Assembly: GCF_021917145.1 (NCBI RefSeq)
Contig: NC_061063.1
Coordinates: 10,322,263 to 10,386,262, forward strand
Direction: 5' to 3'
Source of the DNA: Hypomesus transpacificus
Taxonomy: Eukaryota; Chordata; Actinopteri; Osmeriformes; Osmeridae
Length of the DNA: 64,000 bases
Shown: piece after piece, positions 24,501 through 36,400 of the stretch
How positions within the stretch are numbered: position 1 is the stretch's first letter
How the letters are laid out: each line of letters begins with the position of its first letter
The notes under the pieces: generated by a model
Told to the model about the DNA's origin: nothing
Databases searched by the model: none
The model's input: only the letters and a program-made list of their open reading frames with translations
Translations under genes and position numbers: made by a program

Positions 24501-27500
24501 CGCCCCACTACAACATGTCTGCCTCACGCCCCACTACAACATGTCTGCCTCATGCCCCACTACAACATGTCTGCCTCATGTCCCCCAACCCCCAGCCTGC
24601 CTCACGCCCCACTACAACATGCCTGCCTCACGCCCCACTACAACATGTCTGCCTCACGCCCCACTACAACATGTCTGCCTCATGTCCCCCAACCCCCAGC
24701 CTGCCTCACGCCCCACTACAACATGCCTGCCTCACGCCCCACTACAACATGCCTGCCTCACGCCCCACTACAACATGTCTGCCTCACGCCCCACTACAAC
24801 ATGTCTGCCTCATGTCCCCCAACCCCCAGCCTGCCTCACGCCCCACTACAACATGTCTGCCTCACGCCCCACTACAACATGTCTGCCTCACCCCCCACTA
24901 CAACATGTCTGCCTCATGTCCCCCAACCCCCAGCCTGCCTCATGCCCCACTACAACATGCCTGCCTCACGCCCCACTACAACATGCCTGCCTCATGCCCC
25001 ACTACAACATGTCTGCCTCACGCCCCACTACAACATGTCTGCCTCACGCCCCACTACAACATGTCTGCCTCATGCCCCACTACAACATGTCTGCCTCACG
25101 CCCCACTACAACATGTCTGCCTCATGCCCCACTACAACATGTCTGCCTCATGTCCCCCAACCCCCAGCCTGCCTCACGCCCCACTACAACATGCCTGCCT
25201 CACGCCCCACTACAACATGCCTGCCTCACGCCCCACTACAACATGTCTGCCTCACGCCCCACTACAACATGTCTGCCTCACGCCCCACTACAACATGTCT
25301 GCCTCATGCCCCACTACAACATGTCTGCCTCACGCCCCACTACAACATGCCTGCCTCATGCCCCACTACAACATGTCTGCCTCACGCCCCACTACAACAT
25401 GTCTGCCTCACGCCCCACTACAACATGTCTGCCTCATGTCTGCCTCACGCCCCCCCACTACAACATGCCTGCCTCACGCCCCACTACAACATGTCTGCCT
25501 CATGTCCCCCAACCCCCAGCCTGCCTCACGCCCCACTACAACATGCCTGCCTCACGCCCCACTACAACATGCCTGCCTCATGCCCCACTACAACATGTCT
25601 GCCTCACGTCCCACTACAACATGTCTGCCTCACGCCCCACTACAACATGCCTGCCTCACGCCCCACTACAACATGTCTGCCTCATGCCCCACTACAACAT
25701 GTCTGCCTCATGCCCCACTACAACATGTCTGCCTCACGCCCCACTACAACATGTCTGCCTCACGCCCCACTACAACATGTCTGCCTCATGCCCCACTACA
25801 ACATGTCTGCCTCACGCCCCACTACAACATGTCTGCCTCATGTCCCCCAACCCCTAGCCTGCCTCACGCCCCACTACAACATGCCTGCCTCACGCCCCAC
25901 TACAACATGTCTGGACTGGGCCACCTCACGTGTATCGCTCGCTGTCCTTACAGGTGTGCACAAAGTCGTTATACCAGGAGCGCCAGACAGAGACTTCCAG
26001 AAGGAACATGGCCATCTTTCTTAGGTGAGCGTTGAGTCTCTAGGACGACAGTTGTGTGTTTGAGCTCTGGATGTAATGTGCCTGTATGTCTTACTGCTGC
26101 ACGAGGAATCCTGTTCATCCAACAGTCTTGAACCCAGTTCCCACCCCACACAGGACCCTGTGTGAGAACCTGGAGGAGCTGGCCCTGGTGTTTGTGGTGT
26201 CATCCCACAAGCTGTTCCTGGAGCTCCTGCGGGAGGAGGAGAGGAAGGCCCTGGTGGAGCAGATGAGGAAGCGCTCAGCTACCGTCAACCTGACCGCTAA
26301 GCCCCTCCCCTCCTTCTACGACATCCCCGGTGAGATACCCTGTCCCTCCTCACCTCAGCCTCCAGCTGGGCACACCTGTCTCCCTGCCTGTCCTGTCACA
26401 TGTCACCTAAAACTGTCCTGGAGAAGCATGAAAAATGCCCATGAAGAGACTATATATTTCAGCGTGTCATCTTTTTGAGATGTTTGTGTTGTGTGTTCCC
26501 AGCCTCGCCCAGTGTGAACATGGGCCAGCTGGAACAGCAGCTCATCCTGTCTTTGGACCCTCGCAGGATCCGCCAGATCCTCATCGAACTGCACGGCATC
26601 GCCCAGCGGCCCTTCTGGAGGGTCAACGCCAAGGTCAGAGGTCAACACGCCAGATGAGGAAGTGACATCACCCATGAACAGCAATGTTTTTCCTTCTGGG
26701 GGCTAGCTTCTGATTGGCTGTTCCTTGTGTTCACAGTGGGAGGTTCCTCCTGACTACATCAACGTGATTCTCAGCATCAAAGACAACCTCATTAAGGACT
26801 TGGTGTACATCCTGATGGCTAAAGGTCTCCATTGCATAACCATAAAGGTCAGTGTGTCTTCCATCAAATAAGAAGAAAGGACTTGGGAGTGTATGTGAGT
26901 CTTTAACAGAGTGATCCTGTGTGTGTAATAATGTATGACCTGTGTTACCTGTGACTGTGTTCCTACCTCAGGACTTTGGCCACGCACGGCTGCTGTTCTC
27001 CGCCTGTCTGGAGCAGGTGACTGAGTTCTCCCCCAAACTGCGTCAGGTGATGCTGAACGAGATGCTGCTGCTGGAGGTGTGCGCCCACGAGAGCGCAGCG
27101 GGCGAGGGCTGCAGGGACAGACCCCCGCCTGACCTGGCCAGCAGGGTCCGGGGATACCTGGAGATGAGGATTCATGGTGGGGAGAGGGGGACAGAGAGAA
27201 AGGCTTTTTAAATGTTCAATTCACAAATCTTGATAAATATACGATTTGTTGTGTGCAGAATGTGGTTTGAACCCAACAGCTGCAGCTGTGGTGTACAGTG
27301 AGCCTGAGGTGTGTGTGTCTTCCTGTGGCAGACCTTCCGCTCAGACAGGTGGTGGGAGAGCAGTGTGTGGCGTTCATGCTGAACTGGAGAGAGAACGACT
27401 ACCTCACCCTCCAGGTGCCCCAGTCTCTGGTCATGAACAACCCCTACATCAAGGTAAAGTCCACAGGCGTCTCTGTCACCTAAACTCCCCCGGTGCAGAG

Positions 27501-30500
27501 GAATGGCTGCAAACAATGAGGTCATTCTGTTCAGAACACAAGTGATATTAATCATGTAGTTCTGTTCTAACCGTGCACACACATACATTTGTATCCCCGC
27601 TCCATTTCCCTAGCTGGGACAGCTCCTGGCCTCCACCTGCAAGGAGCTCCCAGGTCCTAAAGAGAGCCGGCGCACAGCTAAGGAGCTGTGGGAGGTGGTG
27701 GTGCAGATCTGCAGCGTGTCTCTGCAGCACAAGAGGGCCAGCGACAGCCGCGTCTGCCTCATCAAGCAGAGGGAGTCCACCATGGGCATCATGACCAGGT
27801 ACAGCCTCAGCCAGGCTAGCATGGGCATCATGACCAGGTACAGCCTCAGCCAGGCTAGCATGGGCATCATGACCAGGTACAGCCTCAGCCAGGCTAGCAT
27901 GGGCATCATGACCAGGTACAGCCTCAGCCAGGCTAGCATGGGCATCATGACCAGGTACAGCCTCAGCCAGGCTAGCATGGGCATCATGACCAGGTACAGC
28001 CTCAGCCAGGCTAGCATGGGCATCATGACCAGGTACAGCCTCAGCCAGGCTAGCATGGGCATCATGACCAGGTACAGCCTCAGCCAGGCTAGCATGGGCA
28101 TCATGACCAGGTACAGCCTCAGCCAGGCTAGCATGGGCATCATGACCAGGTACAGCCTCAGCCAGGCTAGCATGGGCATCATGACCTGGTACAGCCTCAG
28201 CCAGGCTAGCATGGGCATCATGACCAGGTACAGCCTCAGCCAGGCTAGCATGGGCATCATGACCAGGTACAGCCTCAGCCAGGCTAGCATGGGCATCATG
28301 ACCAGGTACAGCCTCAGCCAGGCTAGCATGGGCATCATGACCAGGTACAGCCTCAGCCAGGCTAGCATGGGCATCATGACCAGGTACAGCCTCAGCCAGG
28401 CTAGCATGGGCATCATGACCAGGTACAGCCTCAGCCAGGCTAGCATGGGCATCATGACCTGGTACAGCCTCAGCCAGGCTAGCATGGGCATCATGACCAG
28501 GTACAGCCTCAGCCAGGCTAGCATGGGCATCATGACCAGGTACAGCCTCAGCCAGGCTAGCATGGGCATCATGACCAGGTACAGCCTCAGCCAGGCTAGC
28601 ATGGGCATCATGACCTGGTACAGCCTCAGCCAGGCTAGCATGGGCATCATGACCAGGTACAGCCTCAGCCAGGCTAGCATGGGCATCATGACCTGGTACA
28701 GCCTCAGCCACAACATTCTACTGCTGGCTGTTGGGTTTACAATGTTTGGAAAGATAACTGTCATGTTTACATTGCCCCAACAGACACTAACAAGCATATC
28801 ACACCAAACCAACACAACCCAGGTACTGGTGGCTGTTGGTGTTTGTTTGGGCAGTGTGAACAAACCTAATACACACCATGCCCATCCAGTTGTAGTCTGT
28901 TCAGAGATTGTGTGTAAAGTCTTGCACAACTAATTTCCTATTCTACAAACTGCTTTCTAAATATTTGATTTGATTTGCTGAATCTAGGAGCAAATTCATC
29001 ACGTTCGTCAAGAAGTTGAGGGTGAGTGAATGAGGGCAGCTGTTTTGATGAATACACCAGGCATGTGATTGTTAGAAAGAGTCTCGAGTTTAAAGTCCTT
29101 GTTTGATTTCCCTCCAGGAGCCCCTGGTCCTCACCACCCTCATCTCCCTGCTGGTGCGACTGCACAGCATGGTTCGGGTAGGTAGTAGAAACTACTGGCT
29201 CTGTGTGATGTTCTTTGTATCCATATACAATACCAGTCAAAAGTTTGGACACATTTGACTGGTACTGTACATGCACTTTTATTATCATGTAGGCTACTCT
29301 GTGTGTGGACTATGTGATGCATTGACATGTTATTGCTGCTGTTATCTTGGCCAGGTCTCCCTTGTAAAAGAGATCTTGCATCTCAATGGGACTTCCTGGT
29401 TAAATACAAAAAACATTTCCAAAAGTTCCCAGCACCTGACCAGTGCTTGTTCACACCTGCTCCAGCTGTGTGCTGTTTAACCAAGGCTGTTTTCTTCTCC
29501 TCAGGATGACATTGTTAATGAAGTGACAGCTGAACACCTCTCCATCTGGCCTGCCTCTCTCTCCAAGTATGACCCTCCTCTCCTCAGAGCTCACGCCACA
29601 GGGCACCTCCTGTAGTCTGACAGAACAGTAGGACCCTCCTCTCCTCAGAGCTCACGCCACAGGGCACCTCCTGTAGTCTGACAGAACAGTACGACCCTCC
29701 TCTCCTCAGAGCTCACGCCACAGGGCACCTCCTGTAGTCTGACAGAACAGTACGACCCTCCTCTCCTCAGAGCTCACGCCACAGGGCACCTCCTGTAGTC
29801 TGACAGAACAGTACGACCCTCCTCTCCTCAGAGCTCATGCCACAGGGCACCTCCTGTAGTCTGACAGAACAGCAAAAGTTAGGAATGAGGGTTTTACACA
29901 GACTTGTCTAAATGTGTTACAAGATCAGACACTTGTGACTCATTGAGTATGAGCATTTCCGGTACTGATTACGCTGAGGTGTGTGTGTTTGTGTGTGTGC
30001 AGCTTGCAGGCGGTGGATGTGGAAGCTGTAGCTGTGACAGTGAAGGAGCTGGTCTCCTATGCTCTGACTCTGAACCCCAACAGCCAGTCCTGGATCGTCA
30101 CTCAAGCAGACATTTACTTTGGTAGGACAACGCCCCCGGGATCTCCCCCTCACTTTCTGAAGAGCCTGGTTTCACTGTCGAGTGTGGCTTTAGGTCAATG
30201 CCCGTGTCCTCCATTTTGTTTGTGCAGTTACCAACCAGTACTCTGCTGCCCTGCACTACTACCTGCAGGCTGGGGCGGTGTGTTCCGACTTCTTCACCAA
30301 GACCGTCCCCAGTGACGTGTACAGTGACCAGGTACAGCCCTGACAATGCTGTGGGGGAGGAGGGCTGCATAGCACTTCCATCTGTACAGTTTCTCTATTA
30401 TATACACAAAAGTTTGTTTGTTTTTTGTTTGTCACAAATTATTAACGAAGGAATTATTTGGAATCCCCCCCGGTCTGACATCCCCCCCCCACCACAAATA

Positions 30501-31650
30501 GATTTCTAATCTTTGGGAAACTCTGGACAGGGTACACAGGACATGCTAGGGGTTGATGTAGAACAGGGTTCCTGACATGTGACGTGGTGCCCATATCTTG
30601 CAGGTCCTGAAGAGGATGATCAAGTGTTGCTCGATGATGAACTGCCACACACAGGTCAGACCCTCTACCTCAGCTACTCCATGTTCTCACTCTGACACTT
30701 GAGGGTATATATGTGATGTGGACGTATACCTCCTGCTTCCCAGGTTGCTGTGCTCTGCCAGTTCTTAAGAGAGGTGGACTACATGACGGCTTTCAAAGCT
30801 CTTCAAGAACAAAACAGGTGAGGTGTGTCTCCACTGTGGGAGGTCCAGCTGATTTATCAAGAGCTCTTCAGAATTCTTCTTGTTTCATTCCAGCCACGAT
30901 GCCATGGACACCCTGTACGACTACATCTGGGATGTGACCATCCTCGAGTATCTCACCAGTATCCTTCTCAATAATCCCTTTACAGACATAAATTGACAGT
31001 GATATATGGGATTTAGAGGGAATTACACATTTTGTTTTGGTTATCATGTCCTCAACAACAAAAGACATCCACCATAAAAGAGGTGAAAGTGAGAAGAGAC
31101 AAATAGCTGTAAGTTGTCTGCTTTCAAAACATATTTTCAATAGTTTTAGTTCGTAGTGCTCGTCTTCGTAGATTAGTTTTGAGATGTGAACTGCTGTGTT
31201 TCTCAGATGATGTTTGTCATGTGACTGTGTTTCTCAGATGATGTTTGTCATGTGACTGTGTTTCTCAGATGATGTTTGTCATGTGACTGTGTTTCTCAGA
31301 TGTTTGTCATGTGACTGTGTGTTTCTCAGATGATGTTTGTCATGTGACTGTGTTTCTCAGATGTTTGTCATGTGACTGTGTTTCTCAGATGATGTTTGTC
31401 ATGTGACTGTGTGTTTCTCAGATGATGTTTGTCATGTGACTGTGTGTTTCTCAGATGTTTGTCATGTGACTGTGTGTTTGTCATGTGACTGTGTGTTTCT
31501 CAGATGTTTGTCATGTGACTGTGTGTTTCTCAGATCCAGGCTATCGGCCAGACGGAGCTGAATGCCAGCAACCCCGAGGACGTCCTTCAGCTGGCGGCCC
31601 AGAAGAGAAAGAAGAAATTCCTTCAAGCGATGGCAAAGCTTTACTTTTAG
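18583..31650 (+). CDS. ints8: Integrator complex subunit 8
   Basis: Subunit of the nuclear Integrator complex (snRNA 3' processing and promoter-proximal termination); INTS8 helps recruit PP2A to Integrator. Exons: 18583-18712, 18790-18965, 19093-19233, 19428-19499, 19600-19651, 19951-20133, 21370-21477, 22542-22694, 23271-23371, 23555-23696, 25954-26024, 26154-26329, 26503-26633, 26737-26847, 26972-27176, 27332-27453, 27614-27798 (see repeat), 28988-29021, 29118-29177, 29505-29566, 30003-30121, 30228-30331, 30604-30654, 30744-30817, 30894-30958, 31065-31108 and 31534-31650. Phases join throughout. Diagnostic residues are SWFEFLLDESLLENHL, NRTLKLLALKVAAFLKWDLD, CVAFMLNWREN, HYYLQAGAVCSDFF and the C-terminal KKKFLQAMAKLYF. 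The length is as expected for the family. Introns carry seven minisatellites, two of which multiply splice sites (27782-28716 and 31191-31533). Confidence 0.97.
20184..21365 (+). repeat. Compound 14/28-bp minisatellite filling an ints8 intron
   Basis: About 1.2 kb alternates two related units, TGTGTTCTGGCTGC (14 bp) and a 28-bp version that adds TGACTGAAGCGT, with local variants (ggatgc, gggtgc). It occupies nearly the whole intron from the donor at 20134 to the acceptor at 21369. Confidence 0.95.
21485..22536 (+). repeat. 28-bp then 20-bp minisatellite filling an ints8 intron
   Basis: Seven copies of a 28-bp unit (CATGTCCTGG at 21505, 21533, 21561 and so on) pass into about 42 copies of a 20-bp unit, TGTCCTGGTGGTGTGTGTCA, with a common gtg/gcg variant. 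The array starts within 10 bp of the donor at 21478 and ends 5 bp before the acceptor AG at 22540-22541, so the intron is essentially all repeat. Long stop-free translations across it are repeat artefacts. Confidence 0.97.
23476..23545 (+). repeat. 10-bp minisatellite before an ints8 exon
   Basis: Seven copies of TGTGTTCCCG (one TATGTTCCCG) end about 10 bp before the acceptor AG at 23553-23554. Confidence 0.9.
23700..25915 (+). repeat. 2.2-kb 26-bp minisatellite filling an ints8 intron
   Basis: About 80 copies of a 26-bp unit of the type GCCTCACGCCCCACTACAAC plus ATGTCT occur, with CACG/CATG and TCT/CCT variants. A recurrent inserted variant, TGTCCCCCAACCCCCAGCCT, is spaced irregularly. The repeat starts directly at the donor (23697). 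Its first bases (CCCAACCCCCAGCCTGCCTC) are the same as the inserted variant, so the array seems to have grown from the intron's own 5' end. 26 bp is not a codon multiple, yet all three plus frames are open. Confidence 0.97.
27782..28716 (+). repeat. 39-bp minisatellite containing the 5' splice site of an ints8 exon, 24 copies
   Basis: A 39-bp unit begins ATGGGCATCATGACCAG, followed by GTACAGCCTCAGCCAGGCTAGC. The first copy is the end of the ints8 coding exon (conserved residues MGIM-TR) with its donor ACCAG/GTACAG at 27798/27799. ATG starts recur every 39 bp from 27782 to 28679, giving 24 copies; the last is truncated. Copies are nearly identical apart from ACCAG to ACCTG in a few. Since 39 is a codon multiple and the unit is open in this frame, every later donor would add 13 residues per unit in frame. 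Confidence 0.97.
29229..29276. repeat. Tc1/mariner-like terminal-repeat relic
   Basis: ACCAGTCAAAAGTTTGGACA is followed by ATTTGACTGGTACTGTA, forming a small inverted structure. The first part is a widespread fish Tc1-like terminal sequence. It also occurs twice inside the element at 59623-60284. Confidence 0.5.
29567..29873 (+). repeat. 61-bp minisatellite starting at an ints8 splice donor
   Basis: Five copies of a 61-bp unit occur (TCCTCAGAGC at 29581, 29642, 29703, 29764 and 29825). The first copy begins immediately at the donor of the exon ending at 29566. Each unit carries CCCTCCTCTCCTCAG, which resembles a 3' splice site. The authentic acceptor used by the next exon is at 30001-30002. 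Confidence 0.93.
31191..31533 (+). repeat. ~31-bp minisatellite containing the 3' splice site of the last ints8 exon, 11 acceptors
   Basis: TTTCTCAG occurs 11 times between 31199 and 31533 within units of about 28-33 bp (GTGTTTCTCAGATGATGTTT then GTCATGTGACT). The last copy (AG at 31532-31533) is the acceptor of the terminal coding exon beginning at 31534 (residues IQAIGQTELNASNPED). The ten upstream copies have the same local acceptor sequence. Use of the nearest one would add 30 bp with an in-frame TGA. Confidence 0.95.
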
Positions 31651-31729
31651 ACAACAAATCCAGACCCAACTATCATTTCAAATCTTTCTTTTTTTCTTTT
31701 CTTTTTTTATGGGGGAAAATGTTTTTCAA

Positions 31730-31735
31730 AATAAA
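31730..31735 (+). terminator. Polyadenylation signal of ints8
   Basis: AATAAA lies 80 bp past the ints8 stop codon, after a T-rich stretch. Confidence 0.6.
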
Positions 31736-33462
31736 TAGTTATCTGTCAATCTATGGTTTTGGTGTTTTCTATTTGTACATGTTGGATGCCATTTCAGTTC
31801 CTGTGGCCAGTAAGACTTGCTGAGGCATAGAGTCCTTCTTGAGTCCAGCTGGACATGCTGTGCTGAGCTGGCGAGGATGATTATGTTGGGAAACTGGCAA
31901 ACCTCAAACAACAGACAGACTACAGCGCTGCCCTGGTACAGGTAGATTACCATTTCTGACAAAGGCACTTGAACAAGGTATTCTAAAATACTGTCTTTGT
32001 TGTTCTTTTTTTTCCGTAAATCTAAAAAACGAAGAATCATTGTTTCATTGTCTTCAGAATGAAGACCGTGAAAGGAGAAGAAGTGGGATAAACATGCCCC
32101 TAGAGTAGAAACCACATGCCATCAGACAGCAGTGCATGCTTTTGCAGACAGTTTCATATGTAACAGTTGTCGGTGATATTCAATTTGATCAAACTTTCTC
32201 AGCTCCTTGTGTCATGGTTAGTGATTCTCTGAATAGAACAGAATGAAGTTGATATATTTCATTCTGATGTTCCAAGAGATGCATCTTTGTCATGGTAAGA
32301 TGGCTTTTTGATTTTTTTATACAATTCTGTGTTGATAAATGTATATATTTCTTAGGTCAATCTTTTAACATTAGTAGTATTATAATTATTAGACAGTGAA
32401 TATAGTTGTCATTCTCCGTCATGCCAGATAATTGTATAAGTTATTTGCTCGATCTCAGACATATTTCACAGTTCAGATAAATAGTTTGAAAGATGGTTGA
32501 TTAGAAAATGACCAGTTGAAGTACTGGTTTTATGGATTTGACCTGAGCACTGAAGGTCAAGTTATTGCTAAATGTAACGACGGTACATTGACCTTGTAGG
32601 TGAAACTCAGAAGACAGTTGAGAATCTAGATATCATGCTAGACAAAGCAAGCATATATTTGGCAAAATTGGCATATGCTTGGCATATTCTTGGCAAAATT
32701 AAGATGTGCAAAGTTGTTACACATTATTATCATAAATGAATGTGTTAATCAGGAAGTCTGCCAGTCAAATCACACTAGTGACAGCTGAAGTGCAAGAAGG
32801 TAGCTTGAAGGTGGCGAATGTACTTCCGCAATCTTTTCAACTATTTAACAAACACAGAAATGCTGTTATATTTTGTCTTGGTATTGTAGCCTGGCTGTGG
32901 GTTGAATGTGATCATAATCCAGGCAGAGGAACACCACTGCAAAGTTTCTACTGCGTCCTGATTCATTTAGGCCTTACAAATACCCCACTCTACCTTACAG
33001 TCTATCTCAAGGTTAAACTAACTTATCAATTATTATTATCTGTAAGTAAAGTTTGAGTACCATAAACATGAGCAGACATAATACTGGACATAGAGGCATA
33101 GACATTAAGATGTGCAAAATATGGTTACAAATGGATACATAGATTTATCTTGTTTGTTTGTAGCAGCCTGCCAGAAATCTTAATTTTCGGTGACAACTCT
33201 AGTAATGAGTCTTTAGCCACTTGACCTGAGCCCATTGACAGCATCAAGGGTCCTGACTGGGTCACATGGGTCCTGACTGGGTCACATGGGTCCTGGCATG
33301 TGCTGATGTGTCAGCACAGCTGAACACACACTCAGGGCTTATCATATTTGACATTCTGTGACATTTCTTGTAAAATACCCAAAACAAATACAATGTTTTA
33401 TAATTTGATTTTTCACATGTTACTTTAACATTAATTTGAATAGGTTTTTCTTTTCTTTTCAG
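31736..33462. other. Intergenic interval ints8 to CD6-like gene
   Basis: AT-rich single-copy sequence without a supported exon. The first, signal-peptide-coding exon of the CD6-like gene should lie in the right part (or within ~1 kb) but I could not identify it securely; short hydrophobic stretches near 32860-33045 are possible. Confidence 0.4.
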
Positions 33463-36400
33463 CATATCAAAATACCTCTTCTTGGAGCGGAACCATCTCC
33501 TCCCATTCTGATGTGTTTGACTCTGACAGCAGTAAAACTGTACATGACCGTAAGTGATCTCTATCTAAACTGTGTCACAGGATGCAGAGGTGGTTAGAGG
33601 GATGTTGCAAACCGTGTTTTTATTTCTTTGTATTGTTGCACATGGTTGCAGGTGCAAACTCCCACTGCCGTTCACATCTACCAAAAAGGATGTTGGACAA
33701 ATTGAAGCCTCAAATTGTCCCATCTGAAAGTTTATCAAAGTAGAATACATTCCATGATGTCCTCCTTTCAACAGAACCATCCATAACCCAACATAAGGGA
33801 TGCTGGTGGAGTCTCAGACTGCCGGGTCATGAGCTGAATCAGCCTGTTGTGTTCACCTCAGAGTCCATCGCTGACCTGGTCCTGCAGGTCTGCCAGGACC
33901 TGGGCTGTGGTGGACTTTATAATCTGACCCGGGCCAGTTCTCCCCCCAACAGTAGCTGCCTCACGAGCTGTTCCTACCACGATCGTCTCCTCCACAACTG
34001 CTCCCAGGTTGTTAGGAGCGACTGCATAACCGTGTCTGAAGTTTACTGTGGTAAGATCACAGAGCAGATTCACACGAGTACTAAGAAAATAAAACAAACT
34101 AAAGATAAAGTTTTTTTTAAAGCCTTTGGTAAAACAGATGGCAGTTGGACAGATATGCTAAGTAGTGCCGCGTGTTCCAGGGAACCAGGCTGTGCGGTTG
34201 CAGGGCGGCGGTCACCGCTGTGCCGGGCGGGTGGAGCTGTGGAGAGACGGCCAGTGGGGCACGGTGTGTGACGACCAGTGGGACCTGAGAGACGGGGATG
34301 TGGTGTGCCACCAGCTGGGCTGTGGCTACGCACTCAACGTGTCTGGGCAAGATGGCTCTACCCCCCTAGGCACTGGGCCCATCTACCTGGACGAGGTCAA
34401 CTGTACAGGGAAGGAGAGGGACTTGTGGGAGTGCCCGGCCACGGGAGATCACGACTGTGGACACAAGGAAGATGCCGGGGTGGTCTGCTCCGGTAGGAAG
34501 GTTCATTAGTTTGACCGTTATCAGGGTATTACTACTCATCTAGCCTGCCATTCTTGAATACATGTGATCAGGGGCACCTTCACTGTATTTGAATTAAATG
34601 TTGCTCCTAACAGGCCCTTGGTGCTAATTAATTGAAGCAAATTAATGAAATTAAAAAAAAAAAATGTTTTACATAGCCTTTATATTATTTATATTTGTTC
34701 TTTCCCCTGTCTCCTACAGAGAGGAGAGCGGTCAGGCTGAGTGGGGGTCTGGACCGCTGCTCTGGAAAAGTGGAGATTCATCGTAACGGGACCTGGGGGT
34801 CGATTTGTCACGACTGCTGGGAGATGCAGGAGGCAGACATGGTGTGCTCCATGCTGGGCTGCGGTGAGCCGGTCCAGTTCATTGGATTCAAACCGCCCTT
34901 CAACACTCACAACAACGGACCAAAGTGGTACTACATATGTTATAAGAAACACCAAACCTTGTGGGACTGCCAGGAACTCGCTAATCCCTCGTTCTGTGGC
35001 ACACAGGCTGCAGCCCTTATCTGTAAAGGTTAGTCGCCAGAACTGTATTTATACAACATCAGCAACACAGCTGTGAACACAAATATTTGATGCGTTCTGT
35101 GAACACAAACATCTGATGCGTTCTGTATTGTGAACACAAACATCTGATGCGTTCTGTATTGTGAACACAAACATCTGATGCGTTCTGTATTGTGAACACA
35201 AACATCTGATGCGTTCTGTATTGCACCCTCAGGGTCTCGTGGATTGCCTGATCTGAAAACCACGACAGAAACTGGGCCAACCTCAATGACCATGATGATA
35301 ACAAGTAAAAGTTGCAGCTCATTTCCAAAAAAATAGAAAAATAAAATTTTTCTATTTTTAAAAAAAATAAAGAAAATTAAAACATGAAGTTGAAATTCTC
35401 TTCCCTGACAGTTTGTGGTTTACTCTCATGTTCAGAGACCAGAGCCCCCAATGAGTCTTTCCTGCCCCCCATGTCCCCCCTCCTGCTGGGCTGTGTGGCG
35501 CTCTCCTTCCTCCTCCTCCTCGCCCTGATCACCAACGCTCTGCTCTGCTGCCAGAACAGAAGGAGAAATGGTAGGTCCCTGGTCTGACTAACTAACTAAC
35601 TAACTAACTAACCTCCCTCCCTCCCTCCCTCCCTCCCTCCCTCCCTCCCTCCCTCCCTCCCTCCCTCCCTCCCTCCCTCCCTAGTACATTCTTACTGCAA
35701 TGTCATGAAGTGTCTTCCCCAGCTCTTGTGGTTCAGATGAGACACTCCAGCCTGCACGCGCCGTCTGAACACTGTGAGAATGAATACCGAGACTCTGTAG
35801 ACCTGGTCAAGATCACCAACACAACCATGAGCAACAATGGTTAGTGAGTCTCTGTTTGCTTTTTCTACCTTCAGCACACCGGAAAATTAGGTGATTCAGG
35901 GTCACTGGACTCAAAGGTTAGAGTGTGTGAGGATCTTGTCTGGAAACCTGTTCTCTATTCTTACCGGTTGAGGGAAACACATCACTATAAAATATATCTA
36001 GCCTTTTCAGAAACTGCCAGGATCTGTTTAGTTTTAGACCACGTATAGGAACCATGAAACATGATTTAGTAGTTTAATCCTTAATTTTCTCTCTGTTTTA
36101 CAAAGTCCCGTCCAATCCCAGAAGCCTTTGGCACCATCAGAGTAGCATGGACAGCACATCTGTGGACACAGACTCAGAGCACTGGGAGCCGGATCTGACC
36201 ACCTTTAGGAGTAAGATGGGCTGTTCTGGGTTACAGTTAGGGTTAGCTATATGTACAGATTACCAGACTATATTTGATATATTTAAACTTAATCAAACTT
36301 CCACAGAAATTACAAGTTTTGAGCATAGATCAATCAGATCAATCAGATCTAATAGTGTCTGTGACTCTAGACTCACAACGGTACAGAACCAACAGGCCAA

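Noticed and set aside
23475-26035. Open frames of 700-850 residues on the plus strand (His/Cys/Pro-rich repeats)
   Set aside because: They are translations of the 26-bp minisatellite in an ints8 intron; all three frames are open because the unit lacks stops. Only 23555-23696 and 25954-26024 are real exons here.
27548-28929. Antisense open frames with AEAVPGHDAHASL and LRLYLVMMPMLAW repeats
   Set aside because: Complement of the 39-bp ints8 array; no start context, homology or splice support on that strand.
32736-33056. 106-residue plus-strand open frame upstream of the CD6-like gene
   Set aside because: No recognisable domain. I considered a short hydrophobic part near 32860-32882 as the signal-peptide exon but could not make phase and signal peptide fit convincingly.
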